NCBI RefSeq assembly: GCF_002953935.1
Contig: NZ_CP026514.1
Span: forward strand, 1,116,001 to 1,180,000
Source: Arthrobacter sp. PGP41
GTDB taxonomy: Bacteria; Actinomycetota; Actinomycetes; Actinomycetales; Micrococcaceae
DNA: 64,000 bases
Reading direction: 5' to 3'
How positions within the stretch are numbered: the stretch's first letter is position 1; each line of letters begins with the position of its first letter. The notes beneath the pieces were generated by a model that saw only the letters and a list, made by a program, of their open reading frames with translations, ran no database searches and was not told the origin of the DNA. Both the position numbers and the translations under genes were made by a program. Positions 25,793 through 34,250 of the stretch are shown here, in pieces.

Positions 25793-26338
25793 ATGCAGAA
25801 TCCACCCATGCATCTCGTGGTGATGGGCGTCGCCGGGTCCGGCAAAACCACCTTGGCGGCGGCCCTGTCCGGGCAGCTGGGCTGGGCCTGCGCCGAGGCG
25901 GACGAGTTCCACCCGGACGCGAACATTGCCAAGATGTCCCGGGGCATCCCGCTGCAGGACGAGGACCGCTGGCCGTGGCTCCAGGAAATCCGCTCCTGGA
26001 TGACCGCACAGGCCCGGGCAGGCTGCAGTACGGTCATCACCTGCTCCGCCCTGAAGAAAAGCTACCGCCAGCTCCTGTCCGAGGCGGAGGGACGCGTCAT
26101 CTTCCTCCACCTCGACGGCGGCGCGGACCTTATCAGCCAGCGCATGCAGGGCCGCGAGGGCCACTTCATGCCGCCCGCCCTGCTGCCGAGCCAGCTGGCC
26201 ACCCTCGAGCCGCTCAGCCAGGAAGAGCTCGACGCCGGCAGCCTCCGCCTGGACGTCGCGCAGTCACCCGAACGGCTGGTCGCCGCCGTCGTGCAGGCCC
26301 TTCACCTTTCCTCCGGCCCGGCGCCCAGCGCGTCCTGA
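25793..26338 (+). CDS. gntK: Gluconokinase
   Basis: 181 residues. The P-loop is VVMGVAGSGKTTLAAAL, then EADEFHPDANIAKMSRGIPL, DEDRWPWLQEI, TCSALKKSYRQLL and GHFMPPALLPSQLATLEPL, all typical of the GntK/IdnK family that makes 6-phosphogluconate from gluconate and ATP. The start is decided by the ribosome site: GGAGG at 25781-25785 is one base from an ATG at 25787 but seven bases from the ATG at 25793, so the second is used. It is followed 41 bp later by the permease gene. Confidence 0.96.
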   Translation: MQNPPMHLVVMGVAGSGKTTLAAALSGQLGWACAEADEFHPDANIAKMSRGIPLQDEDRWPWLQEIRSWMTAQARAGCSTVITCSALKKSYRQLLSEAEGRVIFLHLDGGADLISQRMQGREGHFMPPALLPSQLATLEPLSQEELDAGSLRLDVAQSPERLVAAVVQALHLSSGPAPSAS

Positions 26339-26379
26339 CCACCCCTGACCCCCAACAAATCCTGCTTCAAAGGAGAACC

Positions 26380-27783
26380 ATGACCATCGAAGGATGGACC
26401 CAAACACTCGGCGCAGGCCCGCTGCTGCTCATCGCCGCGGCAGCGATCCTCGTCCTGCTGTTCCTGATCATCAGGCTGCGCATGCACGCCCTGTTGGCGC
26501 TGATCCTGGTCAGCCTCGCCACCGCCTTCGCCACCGGCATCCCCGCAAACCAGGTGGTCCCGGTGCTGATCAACGGCTTCGGCACGACGCTCGGCACGGT
26601 GGCACTCCTGGTGGGCCTGGGCGCGATGCTCGGCCGCATCGTGGAAACCAGCGGCGGCGCCAAGGTGCTGGCCGACTACCTCATTGGCGTCTTCGGCGAA
26701 AAGCGCGCCCCGTTCGCGCTGGGCCTGGCCTCGCTGATCTTCGGCTTCCCCATCTTCTTCGACGCCGGCCTGGTGGTCATGCTGCCCGTGGTCTTCGCTG
26801 TGGCCCACCGCTTGGGCGGGGGAGTACTCCGCTACGGCCTGCCCGCCGCCGGCGCATTTTCCGTGATGCACATTTTCCTGCCGCCGCACCCGGGTCCGGT
26901 GTCCGCAGCGGCCTTCTTCGACGCCAACATTGGCCTGGTGACCATCGCCGGCCTCATCGTCGCCATCCCCACCTGGTACGTCACCGCCTACCTGTACGGC
27001 CTCTACACCGGCAAGAAGCTGGTCCTTCCCGTGCCGGAAATCCTGGGCCACGCCACCGCCGAAGCCGAGTCGCACCCGCCGCGCTTCCGCACCATCGTGG
27101 GCCTGCTGCTCCTGCCGTTGGTCCTGATCTTCATGAACACCGGGCTGAACACCCTGGCTTCCTCCAACGTCCTGCCCGCAGGCGTCAAGAACGAGCAGTG
27201 GTACCAGGTCCTGCGCACCCTCGGCGAAACCCCCGTGGCACTGCTGATCGCCGTGCTGGTGGCCATGTTCGTGCTGGGCGCCAAGCGGGGCAAGGACGCG
27301 GGCGCGCTTGAGAAGTTGCTCGAATCATCCCTGGGCCCGGTCTGCTCCGTCATCCTGATCACCGGCGCTGGCGGCATGTTCGGCGGCGTCCTGCGCACCT
27401 CCGGCATTGGCCAGGCACTGGCCGACGTCCTGGGCGACCTGGGTATCCCGCTCATCCTCGCCGGTTTCCTGATCTCCGCCATCCTGCGCATCGCCCAGGG
27501 TTCGGCCACCGTGGCGCTTACCACCACCGCCGGCCTGATCGCCCCCGCTGTTGCCCTGGCGGGGCTGAACGGGATGCAGGTTGCCGCCCTGGTGATTGCC
27601 GTGGCCGCCGGCTCCGTGGTGGTCTCCCACGTCAACGACTCCGGCTTCTGGCTGGTGGGCCGCTTCTTCGGCATGGACGTCAAGACCACCCTGAAGACCT
27701 GGACCGTCATGGAAACCCTCATCGGCGTGATGGGCTTCGCCATCGCCGCGGTGATCTTCCTGGTGGCCGGCCTGGCGGGTTAG
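26380..27783 (+). CDS. gntP: Gluconate permease, GntP family
   Basis: 467 residues, about twelve to fourteen membrane segments. Family segments are LLVGLGAMLGRIVETSGGAK, FGFPIFFDAGLVVMLPVVF, MHIFLPPHPGPVSAAAFF and the C-terminal VVSHVNDSGFWLVGRFFGMD. It imports gluconate by proton symport to feed GntK. The ATG at 26380 follows AAGGAG. A palindromic repeat with a following T-run lies 26 bases after its stop and is a likely terminator of the gntK-gntP operon. Confidence 0.96.
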   Translation: MTIEGWTQTLGAGPLLLIAAAAILVLLFLIIRLRMHALLALILVSLATAFATGIPANQVVPVLINGFGTTLGTVALLVGLGAMLGRIVETSGGAKVLADYLIGVFGEKRAPFALGLASLIFGFPIFFDAGLVVMLPVVFAVAHRLGGGVLRYGLPAAGAFSVMHIFLPPHPGPVSAAAFFDANIGLVTIAGLIVAIPTWYVTAYLYGLYTGKKLVLPVPEILGHATAEAESHPPRFRTIVGLLLLPLVLIFMNTGLNTLASSNVLPAGVKNEQWYQVLRTLGETPVALLIAVLVAMFVLGAKRGKDAGALEKLLESSLGPVCSVILITGAGGMFGGVLRTSGIGQALADVLGDLGIPLILAGFLISAILRIAQGSATVALTTTAGLIAPAVALAGLNGMQVAALVIAVAAGSVVVSHVNDSGFWLVGRFFGMDVKTTLKTWTVMETLIGVMGFAIAAVIFLVAGLAG

Positions 27784-27808
27784 CCTGCCAAATTAAGGCT
27801 CCCCACCT

Positions 27809-27860
27809 AAGTAGCGCCAAGTGTCGTTTTGGACCCCCAAAACGACACTTGGCGCTACTT
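27809..27860. repeat. Palindromic intergenic element, copy 1
   Basis: Perfect 22-bp arms (AAGTAGCGCCAAGTGTCG plus TTTT, and their complement) at 27809-27830 and 27839-27860 around an 8-base loop. It is followed by ACTTTTTTAG, so this copy may terminate gntP transcription. Three related copies lie at 32575, 52191 and 53258. Confidence 0.93.
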
Positions 27861-28038
27861 ACTTTTTTAGTGCGTGCCGGAGATACCCCAACGTGGACGG
27901 ATCACCCTCCTTAGTAAGGGGTAGCCGAGGGGCTTCAGGTTGGCGACCGGCTGCACTACCTTTCTCCTATGGCCATGGGCAAGCAAAGGTGCTCTGACCC
28001 CCAATAGGAATTTCTACTCAGAAGGAGTGGGAAAGGTC

Positions 28039-28776
28039 ATGAATCAACCAACCAAGATTTTCCTGGCCGTCCTCGTAGTGCTGCTCGTAGCTGCCGGGGC
28101 GGCACTTTTTGTCACTGAAAGCACCAGGAGGAGCAGGGCGGCGGAGTACACCCCCCAGGTCAATCCCGCAGATTTCAGCACCAAGATCACGAACAAATAC
28201 TTTGCCCTTCCGGTCGGCAAAAAGTTGACCTATGAGACCGTTGAGCAGGGGAAGGTCACCGAGACGATCGAAATCGAAATCCTGCAGGAGACCAAGACCA
28301 TTGAGGGTGTTGAGACCGTCATTTACCTGGACAGGGAATTCAAGAACGGGCAGCTCGTGGAGGAAACCCGGGATTATCTGGCGCAGCACAAAAACGGCGA
28401 CGTGTGGTATTTCGGCGAGGACGTGAACAACTTCTGGAATGGGATTTTGATCAACCACTCCGGCAGCTTTCTCCACGGGAAAGACGGGGCGCAGGCGGGG
28501 ATCTGGATGAAGGCCGAGCAGCGCGTGGGTGACTCCTACCGGCAGGAGTTCTACGCAGGCTATGCGGAAGATATGCGGGACACCCTCGCCGTCGGCGAGA
28601 CGGTCTCCACAAAATCCGGCACCTACACGGACTGCGTCAAGGTCTACGACTGGACTCCGCTTGAAAAGAATGCACGGGAGCACAAGTACCACTGCCCCCA
28701 GGTCGGTGCCCTGGTGCTTACCGAGGACCTGGAAACGGGCAGCCGTTCAGAACTAGTGAGTGTCGTCCAGCCCTAG
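28039..28776 (+). CDS. Membrane-anchored or secreted protein of unknown function
   Basis: 245 residues. One N-terminal hydrophobic helix (IFLAVLVVLLVAAGAALFV) should export or anchor it. The rest is a beta-rich extracytoplasmic domain with NPADFSTKITNKYFALPVGK, GDVWYFGEDVNNF and VGDSYRQEFYAGYAEDM, a pattern I associate with a widespread uncharacterised family in soil bacteria. A late Cys pair (YTDCVKVYDW and YHCPQVGALVL) may form a disulfide. The ATG at 28039 follows GGGAAAGG. No partner genes are evident: gntP lies upstream behind a hairpin and phoD converges from the right. Confidence 0.75.
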   Translation: MNQPTKIFLAVLVVLLVAAGAALFVTESTRRSRAAEYTPQVNPADFSTKITNKYFALPVGKKLTYETVEQGKVTETIEIEILQETKTIEGVETVIYLDREFKNGQLVEETRDYLAQHKNGDVWYFGEDVNNFWNGILINHSGSFLHGKDGAQAGIWMKAEQRVGDSYRQEFYAGYAEDMRDTLAVGETVSTKSGTYTDCVKVYDWTPLEKNAREHKYHCPQVGALVLTEDLETGSRSELVSVVQP

Positions 28777-28798
28777 GCTTCCGGCAGCGGACGCCTGG

Positions 28799-28840
28799 CA
28801 GCGGAAGGTCCGGCCTGTGTGCCGGCCGGACCTTCCGCTG
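28799..28840. terminator. Bidirectional hairpin between convergent genes
   Basis: Perfect 16-bp arms CAGCGGAAGGTCCGGC and GCCGGACCTTCCGCTG with a 10-base loop, placed between the stop at 28776 and the phoD stop at 28857. There is no long T-run on either side. Confidence 0.75.
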
Positions 28841-28856
28841 GAACCGGCTTTCGAGC

Positions 28857-30446
28857 CTAACCGCGCGCCTGCAGCCCGGGCACGCCGTCCTGGATCGCGA
28901 ACGAGGCCTTCGTCGAAACGGGGGCGCCGGGCGTCGTGACATAGTCCACCGTCCGGAAGTCTGCGGTCATCGCATCGCGGGTAATGCGTGTGTTCACGTA
29001 GCCGCGGTTGTCGTTGAAGAACTTCAGGTGCGGGTTCCAGGCCGTCACCGGGTCGGTGGTGGAGCCGGTGCCGTTGCCGGTGGAGGTGATCGATGTGCAC
29101 ACCAGTTCCGAGCCGACCACGGCGGAAGCGGGATCCTTGTAGTCCACCTTGAGATCGTTGGCCCAGTTGCGGTGCACGTCGCCGGTAAGTACGACGGCGT
29201 TGCGCACGTTGGCGTCCACCCAGCCCTGGGTGATGCGGCGGCGTGAGGAGGCATACCCGTCCCAGCCGTCCATCGAGACGTCATCGATCTCGGGCGCCTG
29301 GTTGCGGTCGCGCTCGGCGAAGAACACCTGCTGGCCCAGGATGTCCCAGCGCTGGGTGGAGTTCCGGAAACCGTCCAGCAGCCACTTCTCCTGTTCGGCG
29401 CCGGTGATGGTGCGGTTCTCGGCCAGGCGCTCGGCGACGTTCTTCTTCCAGCCGTCGCCCGCGAGCTGGTCGTCGCGGTACTGCCGGGTGTCCATCATGT
29501 GGAAGTTGGCCAGCTGGCCCCACTGGATGGTGCGGTAGATCTTCATGTCGAAGCCGGCCGGTACGGATGAAGCCCGCAGCGGCATGTTTTCGTAGTACGC
29601 CTGGAAGGCGGCGGCGCGGCGCTGCCGGAAGCGCTCCGTGGTGTCGTTCATCTGGTTGGGGTCGCGGTTCTCGGGAACCTCGTCCGCCCAGTTGTTGTCC
29701 ACCTCGTGGTCATCCCAGACCACGAGCCACGGCGCGATCGCGTGCGCTGCCTGCAGGTCGGCGTCGGACTTGTACTGTGCGTGCCGCTGGCGGTAGCCGG
29801 CAAGGCTCACAGTCTCAGGGCCCTGGTGGTCGCGCGGGTTGCCGCCGCCGATCACGTAGCTGCCCTTCTTGTACTCGTACAGGTAGTCGCCCAGGTGCAG
29901 CACCAGGTCCGGGTGGTCCTCGGCAAGGCGGGTGTATGCGGTGAAGTAGCCGTGCTCGTACTGCGAACAGCTGGCAAACGCCATGGCCAGGGACGCAGGC
30001 GTCTCGTGCAGCGCCGGGGCGGTCAGGGTTCGGCCGGTTGCGCTGATGTGGCGTCCGCTGCGGAACCGGTAGAAGTATTCGCGGCCCGGCCTGAGGCCCT
30101 TCAGTTCCACGTGGACGGAGTGGGCGGTTTCGATCCCGGCCTGCTCGACGCCGCGGGCTACTACCGTGCGCATGCCCTCGTCTTCGGCCACCTCCCAGGC
30201 CACCGGGACCTGGCGGGAGGGCATGCCGCCCAAGCCGTCCTCGGCCAGGGGATCCAGCGCCAGGCGGGTCCAGATCACGAAGCCGTCCGGCCACGGCTCG
30301 CCCGACGCGATGCCGAGCATAAAGGGATCGGTGCGGAGGCCGGCGTCGTCCGCTGTTGAAACGGCGACGGCGGCACCCGGCAGGGCGGCGACGAGGCCTG
30401 CCCCGAGGCCGGCGGAAATCAGGGATCTGCGTGAGATGTTATCCAT
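28857..30446 (-). CDS. phoD: PhoD-family alkaline phosphatase, Tat-exported
   Basis: 529 residues. The twin-arginine signal is SRRSLISAGLGAGLVAALPG. The PhoD_N domain (LGIASGEPWPDGFVIWTRL) precedes the catalytic domain with AFASCSQYEHGYFTAYTRL, LVLHLGDYLYEYKKG, VVWDDHEVDNNWADE and VVLTGDVHRNWAND, which carry the calcium/iron ligands. It hydrolyses phosphate mono- and diesters outside the membrane when phosphate is scarce. The start MDNISRRSL at 30446 is fixed by the Tat motif. No clear Pho box was seen in the 105 bp before it. Confidence 0.94.
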   Translation of the reverse strand: MDNISRRSLISAGLGAGLVAALPGAAVAVSTADDAGLRTDPFMLGIASGEPWPDGFVIWTRLALDPLAEDGLGGMPSRQVPVAWEVAEDEGMRTVVARGVEQAGIETAHSVHVELKGLRPGREYFYRFRSGRHISATGRTLTAPALHETPASLAMAFASCSQYEHGYFTAYTRLAEDHPDLVLHLGDYLYEYKKGSYVIGGGNPRDHQGPETVSLAGYRQRHAQYKSDADLQAAHAIAPWLVVWDDHEVDNNWADEVPENRDPNQMNDTTERFRQRRAAAFQAYYENMPLRASSVPAGFDMKIYRTIQWGQLANFHMMDTRQYRDDQLAGDGWKKNVAERLAENRTITGAEQEKWLLDGFRNSTQRWDILGQQVFFAERDRNQAPEIDDVSMDGWDGYASSRRRITQGWVDANVRNAVVLTGDVHRNWANDLKVDYKDPASAVVGSELVCTSITSTGNGTGSTTDPVTAWNPHLKFFNDNRGYVNTRITRDAMTADFRTVDYVTTPGAPVSTKASFAIQDGVPGLQARG

Positions 30447-30551
30447 GCCTCCGACCGTAGGAAGGCCGGTTGGACGGGCGCTGAGGGCGGCATGAATGAC
30501 TGGTTAACTGCGTGACAAGAACTGTCTTGTTCGCCGCCGTATCCTTGGACC

Positions 30552-31205
30552 GTGACCCTCCTACAAGCTGTCTTTTCGTTTGCGTTGGTTGCGGGGCTGC
30601 TGACCCTGATTCCCGGCCTGGACACTGCCCTGGTGCTGCGCTCCTCGATCTCGAAGTCCCGGCGCTACGCCTTTGCCACGGCCGCGGGCATCAGCACCGG
30701 CGCGATGCTGTGGGGAGTCGCCGCAGCCGTGGGCGTATCTGCGCTACTGGCCGCATCCGAGTTCGCCTACCGCGTGGTGACTATTGCCGGCGCCGCCTAC
30801 ATGGTGTGGCTGGGACTGTCCCTGCTGTGGAAGAGCCGCAGGCAGGCCAGCGCGCCCGCTGCACCGGCCGGCCAGGACGATGTGCCGGCGGCGGGCAGGG
30901 ATGACCTGTACAAGGGCTGGTTCACGGGGACCGTGACAAACCTCCTGAACCCCAAAGTTGGCGTGTTCTACGTAGCCACCATTCCGCAGTTCATGCCGGC
31001 CGGAGCCTCTCCCTTGCTGGTGGGCACGCTGCTCGCCGGCGTCCACTGCGTCCTGGCGATGGCATGGTTCACCCTCCTGATCTTCGGCACGGGGTACGCC
31101 TCCCGCTGGCTCAAGGGCGCACGCAGCATCCGGATCATCGACGGGATCACGGGAACGGTCATGGTGGGATTCGGGCTAAGGCTCGTCCTCGAACCCGCCC
31201 ACTAG
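30552..31205 (+). CDS. LysE/RhtB family amino-acid exporter
   Basis: 217 residues, six membrane segments. Family features are LLTLIPGLDTALVLRSSI, which matches the P-G-x-x-x-x-x-V start motif, ATAAGISTGAMLWGVAAAVG and KGWFTGTVTNLLNPKVGVFY (N-P-K motif). A hydrophilic loop of about 30 residues with Ala/Pro/Asp lies in the middle. It starts with GTG at 30552. It probably exports an amino acid or related compound. It is divergent from phoD and converges with the TfoX-domain gene with stops touching. Confidence 0.88.
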   Translation: MTLLQAVFSFALVAGLLTLIPGLDTALVLRSSISKSRRYAFATAAGISTGAMLWGVAAAVGVSALLAASEFAYRVVTIAGAAYMVWLGLSLLWKSRRQASAPAAPAGQDDVPAAGRDDLYKGWFTGTVTNLLNPKVGVFYVATIPQFMPAGASPLLVGTLLAGVHCVLAMAWFTLLIFGTGYASRWLKGARSIRIIDGITGTVMVGFGLRLVLEPAH

Positions 31206-31592
31206 CTACTTGCCTGCCGTCCGGGACTTCGCGGCCTTCGGCTCCTTCGGCGGCAGCCCCGCCACGTACTCGAAGGCCTTGTGGATCCACGCCTTGGCCC
31301 GGGCGTCGTCGCCGTCGCCTTCCTCGTTCCACACCTCCGGCAATCCTGTGTAGCCGCCCATGGGCCGCTCCGCCGGGCCGAAGGGGACGGTCCGCTCCGC
31401 GCCTTCGAGCTGCTGCCTGTCCTCCGGTGAGAGCTTGATCCCGACGGTGGACCCGAACAGGCCGGCGAACATGTTGCCATTAACAAACGCACCGAGGTTG
31501 CCGAACATCGGTTTCACCACCACGCCGGGGCCGTCCGGCACCAGGGACCGGAAGCGCTCCTTGTCCGCGTCCGACGCTTTGGGCATTTCCAT
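31206..31592 (-). CDS. TfoX N-terminal domain protein
   Basis: 128 residues. VKPMFGNLGAFVNGNMFAGLFG, then VGIKLSPEDRQQLE and GYTGLPEVW match the TfoX_N domain. The C-terminal TfoX domain of gammaproteobacterial competence regulators is absent, as usual in actinobacteria; a Lys/Ala-rich tail ends the protein. The ATG at 31592 follows GGGGGAAACC; longer frames upstream have no resemblance. Role unknown; competence regulation should not be assumed. Its stop codon directly abuts that of the convergent exporter gene. Confidence 0.85.
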   Translation of the reverse strand: MEMPKASDADKERFRSLVPDGPGVVVKPMFGNLGAFVNGNMFAGLFGSTVGIKLSPEDRQQLEGAERTVPFGPAERPMGGYTGLPEVWNEEGDGDDARAKAWIHKAFEYVAGLPPKEPKAAKSRTAGK

Positions 31593-31739
31593 GGTTTCCC
31601 CCCGGGTTCGGCTGGCTGGTCTGTGCAGGATATGCCCTCTTGTCCGCGCCGGGGAACACCTGCCGCGCCGCCGTCGTTGTGCCGGTAGTGCAGCATGCCC
31701 AACCCGGGCGCCGCGACTTCCCCAACCGAAGGACACCCC

Positions 31740-32561
31740 TTGACTCCTCGCACCATCGTGATCACCGGCGCCAGCGACGGCATCGGCGCAGCAGCCGCGC
31801 GGACGCTGGCCAAGGCAGGGGAGCAGGTGGTCGTCGTCGGCCGTTCCGCGGAGAAGACGCGGGCCATTGCCAAGGAACTGGACGCCGACTACTTTGCCAC
31901 CGACTTCGCGGAGCTCGCGCAGGTCCGCACCCTCGCCGCCCAGCTGAAGTCCGACTACCCGCGCATCGACGTTCTGGCCAACAACGCCGGCGGCATCATG
32001 GGCAAGCGCACCCTCACCGTTGACGGCAACGAGTCCACGTTCCAGGTCAACCACCTGGCGCCGTTCCTGCTCACCACGCTGCTGATGGACACCCTGGTTG
32101 CCAGCGACGCAAAAGTCATTAACACCTCCAGCGGCGCCAACAACTTCGGCAAGCTGGACCTGTTCGACCTCACGGCGGAGCACACCTACTCCACCAACCG
32201 CGCCTACGGCACCGGCAAGCTCGCCAACATCCTTTTCACCTCCGAGCTGCACCGCCGCTTCGGCGAGCAGGGAATCACGACGGCGGCATTCCACCCGGGC
32301 GTGGTCCGCACAAATTTTGCGGCCGAGTCCAGCAGTCCGTTCCGGCACGCCTACAAGACGCTGCTGAACCGCTTCATGCTCACGCCGGACCAGGGCGCGG
32401 ACACCCTCCTCTGGCTGGTCAACGGCACGGCGGGCAAGGACTGGATCTCCGGCGCGTACTACTACAAGCGAGCCCTGGCCAAGGCCAACCCCCAGGCCTA
32501 CGACGCCGAGCTGGCGCGCGGCCTGTGGGAGGCCAGCGAAGCGCTGGTTGCGGCCCGCTGA
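31740..32561 (+). CDS. Short-chain dehydrogenase/reductase
   Basis: About 273 residues. The cofactor loop is TGASDGIGAAAAR, followed by NNAGG, the catalytic Ser in INTSSGANN and the Y-x-x-x-K motif in NRAYGTGKLANIL. FHPGVVRTNF is typical of the retinol dehydrogenase-like SDR group. TTG at 31740 is preferred as start because GAAGGA lies about seven bases upstream and the fold begins directly after it; an ATG at 31695 adds 15 unconserved residues. Substrate unknown. It converges with the PaiB-like gene, with a palindromic element between. Confidence 0.88.
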   Translation: MTPRTIVITGASDGIGAAAARTLAKAGEQVVVVGRSAEKTRAIAKELDADYFATDFAELAQVRTLAAQLKSDYPRIDVLANNAGGIMGKRTLTVDGNESTFQVNHLAPFLLTTLLMDTLVASDAKVINTSSGANNFGKLDLFDLTAEHTYSTNRAYGTGKLANILFTSELHRRFGEQGITTAAFHPGVVRTNFAAESSSPFRHAYKTLLNRFMLTPDQGADTLLWLVNGTAGKDWISGAYYYKRALAKANPQAYDAELARGLWEASEALVAAR

Positions 32562-32574
32562 GTTCTTGCAACCG

Positions 32575-32624
32575 GGTAGCGCCAAGTGTCGTTTTGAGCC
32601 TCCAAAACGACACTTGGCGCTACC
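32575..32624. repeat. Palindromic intergenic element, copy 2
   Basis: Perfect 22-bp arms at 32575-32596 (starts GGTAGCGCCAAGTGTCG) and 32603-32624 with a 6-base loop. It occupies the gap between two convergent genes; its right edge touches the stop codon of the PaiB-like gene. The same core occurs in copies 1, 3 and 4. Confidence 0.93.
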
Positions 32625-33253
32625 TAGTTGGGCCGGGGGCGGGCCTGCTGCACATCGGCCGCGGCCTCTGACTGTCCCCGCGCATGAAGCCCTGCCACCA
32701 CACCGTCAATGTCCGCCTCGGACCGGTTCTGGCTCAGCTTGGCCTTGGCCTCGATCCGGGTGATGACCAGTTCGACCCCCACGATGGCCCGCAGCTGCCC
32801 GGCGATGTACCGGCCAGGGGCGTCATCCACGCTCCACGGGTGGGCGAAGCCGGCCTCGTGCAGTCCCGTGAGGCGCCGGACCTGCCGGTCCAGCCATTCC
32901 GGGTCGTCGTGGATCACCAGCCGTCCGTAGACGTGTGCCGTGGTGTAGTTCCAGGTGGGCACAACGCGTCCGTGCTCGGCCTTGGACGCGTACCAGGACG
33001 GGGAAACGTAGGCGTCCGCTCCCTGGATGATGGCCAGGGCATCCCCGGCGGCGGGCTGGGACCATTGCGTGTTGTTCCGCGCAACGTGCCCCTGCAGCGA
33101 GCCGTGCTCGCCGGAGTCGGGATCGTAAACGAAGGGCAGGAGCGTGGCGAGGAGGCCGTGCGGGGTCATCGTGACCAGGTTCGCGGCTCGCGGGCGGGTG
33201 AGGAGGTCCTGCACGGTTGCGGGGACCGCGGCAAAGTGGGCTGGAACGTACAT
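32624..33253 (-). CDS. PaiB-type FMN-binding negative transcriptional regulator
   Basis: 209 residues. It starts MYVPAHFAAVPATVQDLL and contains NLVTMTPHGLLATLLPF, GHVARNNTQW, VSPSWYASKAEHGRVVPTWNY and LTGLHEAGFAHPWSVDDAP, all hallmark segments of the PaiB/FMN_bind_2 family, a split-barrel flavin-binding fold. In Bacillus PaiB affects protease and sporulation genes, but the biochemical role is unclear. It lies four bases downstream of the EamA gene on the same strand, so the two are co-transcribed. Confidence 0.93.
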   Translation of the reverse strand: MYVPAHFAAVPATVQDLLTRPRAANLVTMTPHGLLATLLPFVYDPDSGEHGSLQGHVARNNTQWSQPAAGDALAIIQGADAYVSPSWYASKAEHGRVVPTWNYTTAHVYGRLVIHDDPEWLDRQVRRLTGLHEAGFAHPWSVDDAPGRYIAGQLRAIVGVELVITRIEAKAKLSQNRSEADIDGVVAGLHARGQSEAAADVQQARPRPN

Positions 33254-33257
33254 GCGG

Positions 33258-34238
33258 TTAATCCTTTGCTGGCTGGAGGACGGTGCTGGGGAGGACGGTG
33301 CTGGGGAGGGCGTCCGGCGCGGGCCTGAACCGGACCCGGACTGCGGCTCCGGCGCATAGAATGACGGCCAGCCCGCCGAGGACCGTGGACCATGTCAGGC
33401 CCTCGCCCAGCAGGAGCGCCGCCCAGCAGATGCTGAGCACAGGCTGGATGAGCTGGATCTGGCTGACCCGGGCAATAGGTCCGATGGCCAAGCCGCGGTA
33501 CCAGGCAAAGAACCCCAGGAACATGCTCACCACGGCGAGGTACGCGAAAGCGGCCCACTGCGCCAGGGTTGCGGACGGCGGCTGCTGGATGGCGGAGACG
33601 GCGGCCGCGGCCAGCATCAGCGGCAAAGCGAGGACCAGCGCCCAGGAAATGGTCTGCCAGGAACCCAGTTCACGGGCAAGCAGGCCGCCCTCTGCGTAGC
33701 CGACTGCAGCAGCCGCCACTGAACCCAGGAGCAGCAGGTCCGCCCAGTGCAGGACGCCCAGGCCGCCGGACTGCAGGGAAGCGAAGGCGATGACCGCAAA
33801 GGCGCCGAGGCCGCTGATGAGCCAGAAGGCAAGCGGCGGGCGTTCCCGCCCGCGGATAACGGCGGCCGTCGCTGTTGCCGCAGGGAGCAAGGCGATGACC
33901 ACGGCGCCGTGGCTTGCCGGGGTGCTGGTCAGGGCAAAGGAGGTCAGTAGCGGAAAGCCAATCACGACGCCGGCCGCCACCACCGCCAGGCGCAGCCACT
34001 GCGTTCCGCGGGGGAGCCGTTGCCGGCTAAGGGCCAGAGCGGAAGCCGCCAGGACGCCGGCCACCACAGCCCGGCCGGAGCCGATGAACAGCGGGGACAG
34101 CCCCGCAACGGCAACCTTCGTGAGCGGTACGGTGAAGGAAAAGGCTGCCACGCCCGCCAGGCCCAGCCACAGCCCGGACGGCTGCGGCCTTAGTATCACT
34201 GCGCGGGAAGGCAGAGTAGCGCTACTATTATCTTTCAT
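33258..34238 (-). CDS. EamA (DMT superfamily) transporter
   Basis: 326 residues, ten membrane helices in two EamA repeats (GVAAFSFTVPLTKVAVAGLS at the start, and PIARVSQIQLIQPVLSICWAALLLGE near the end). It probably exports a metabolite such as an amino acid or vitamin B6-related compound. The ATG at 34238 overlaps the ATG of the divergent MocR gene: the two start codons share bases 34237-34238. MocR regulators often control adjacent transporters, so this is the expected target. The PaiB-like gene follows four bases after its stop. Confidence 0.9.
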   Translation of the reverse strand: MKDNSSATLPSRAVILRPQPSGLWLGLAGVAAFSFTVPLTKVAVAGLSPLFIGSGRAVVAGVLAASALALSRQRLPRGTQWLRLAVVAAGVVIGFPLLTSFALTSTPASHGAVVIALLPAATATAAVIRGRERPPLAFWLISGLGAFAVIAFASLQSGGLGVLHWADLLLLGSVAAAAVGYAEGGLLARELGSWQTISWALVLALPLMLAAAAVSAIQQPPSATLAQWAAFAYLAVVSMFLGFFAWYRGLAIGPIARVSQIQLIQPVLSICWAALLLGEGLTWSTVLGGLAVILCAGAAVRVRFRPAPDALPSTVLPSTVLQPAKD

Positions 34239-34250
34239 GAACAACGATAG
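34225..34250. promoter_or_regulatory. Imperfect dyad spanning two overlapping divergent start codons
   Basis: CTAT at the left end pairs with ATAG at the right, centred on TTCATGAA, which contains both start codons. On the plus strand TATTAT (34226-34231) is five bases before the ATG; on the minus strand TATCGT is in the mirrored place. Both genes may therefore be transcribed leaderless from overlapping promoters. A 12-bp perfect palindrome AGTAGCGCTACT lies just to the left at 34215-34226. Confidence 0.65.

Noticed and set aside
30447..30551. Pho box in front of phoD
   Set aside because: No direct repeats with PhoP-like spacing could be identified in the short gap.
31206..31592. Competence regulator (TfoX/Sxy)
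   Set aside because: Only the N-terminal domain is present and no competence genes are nearby; the name would overstate function.
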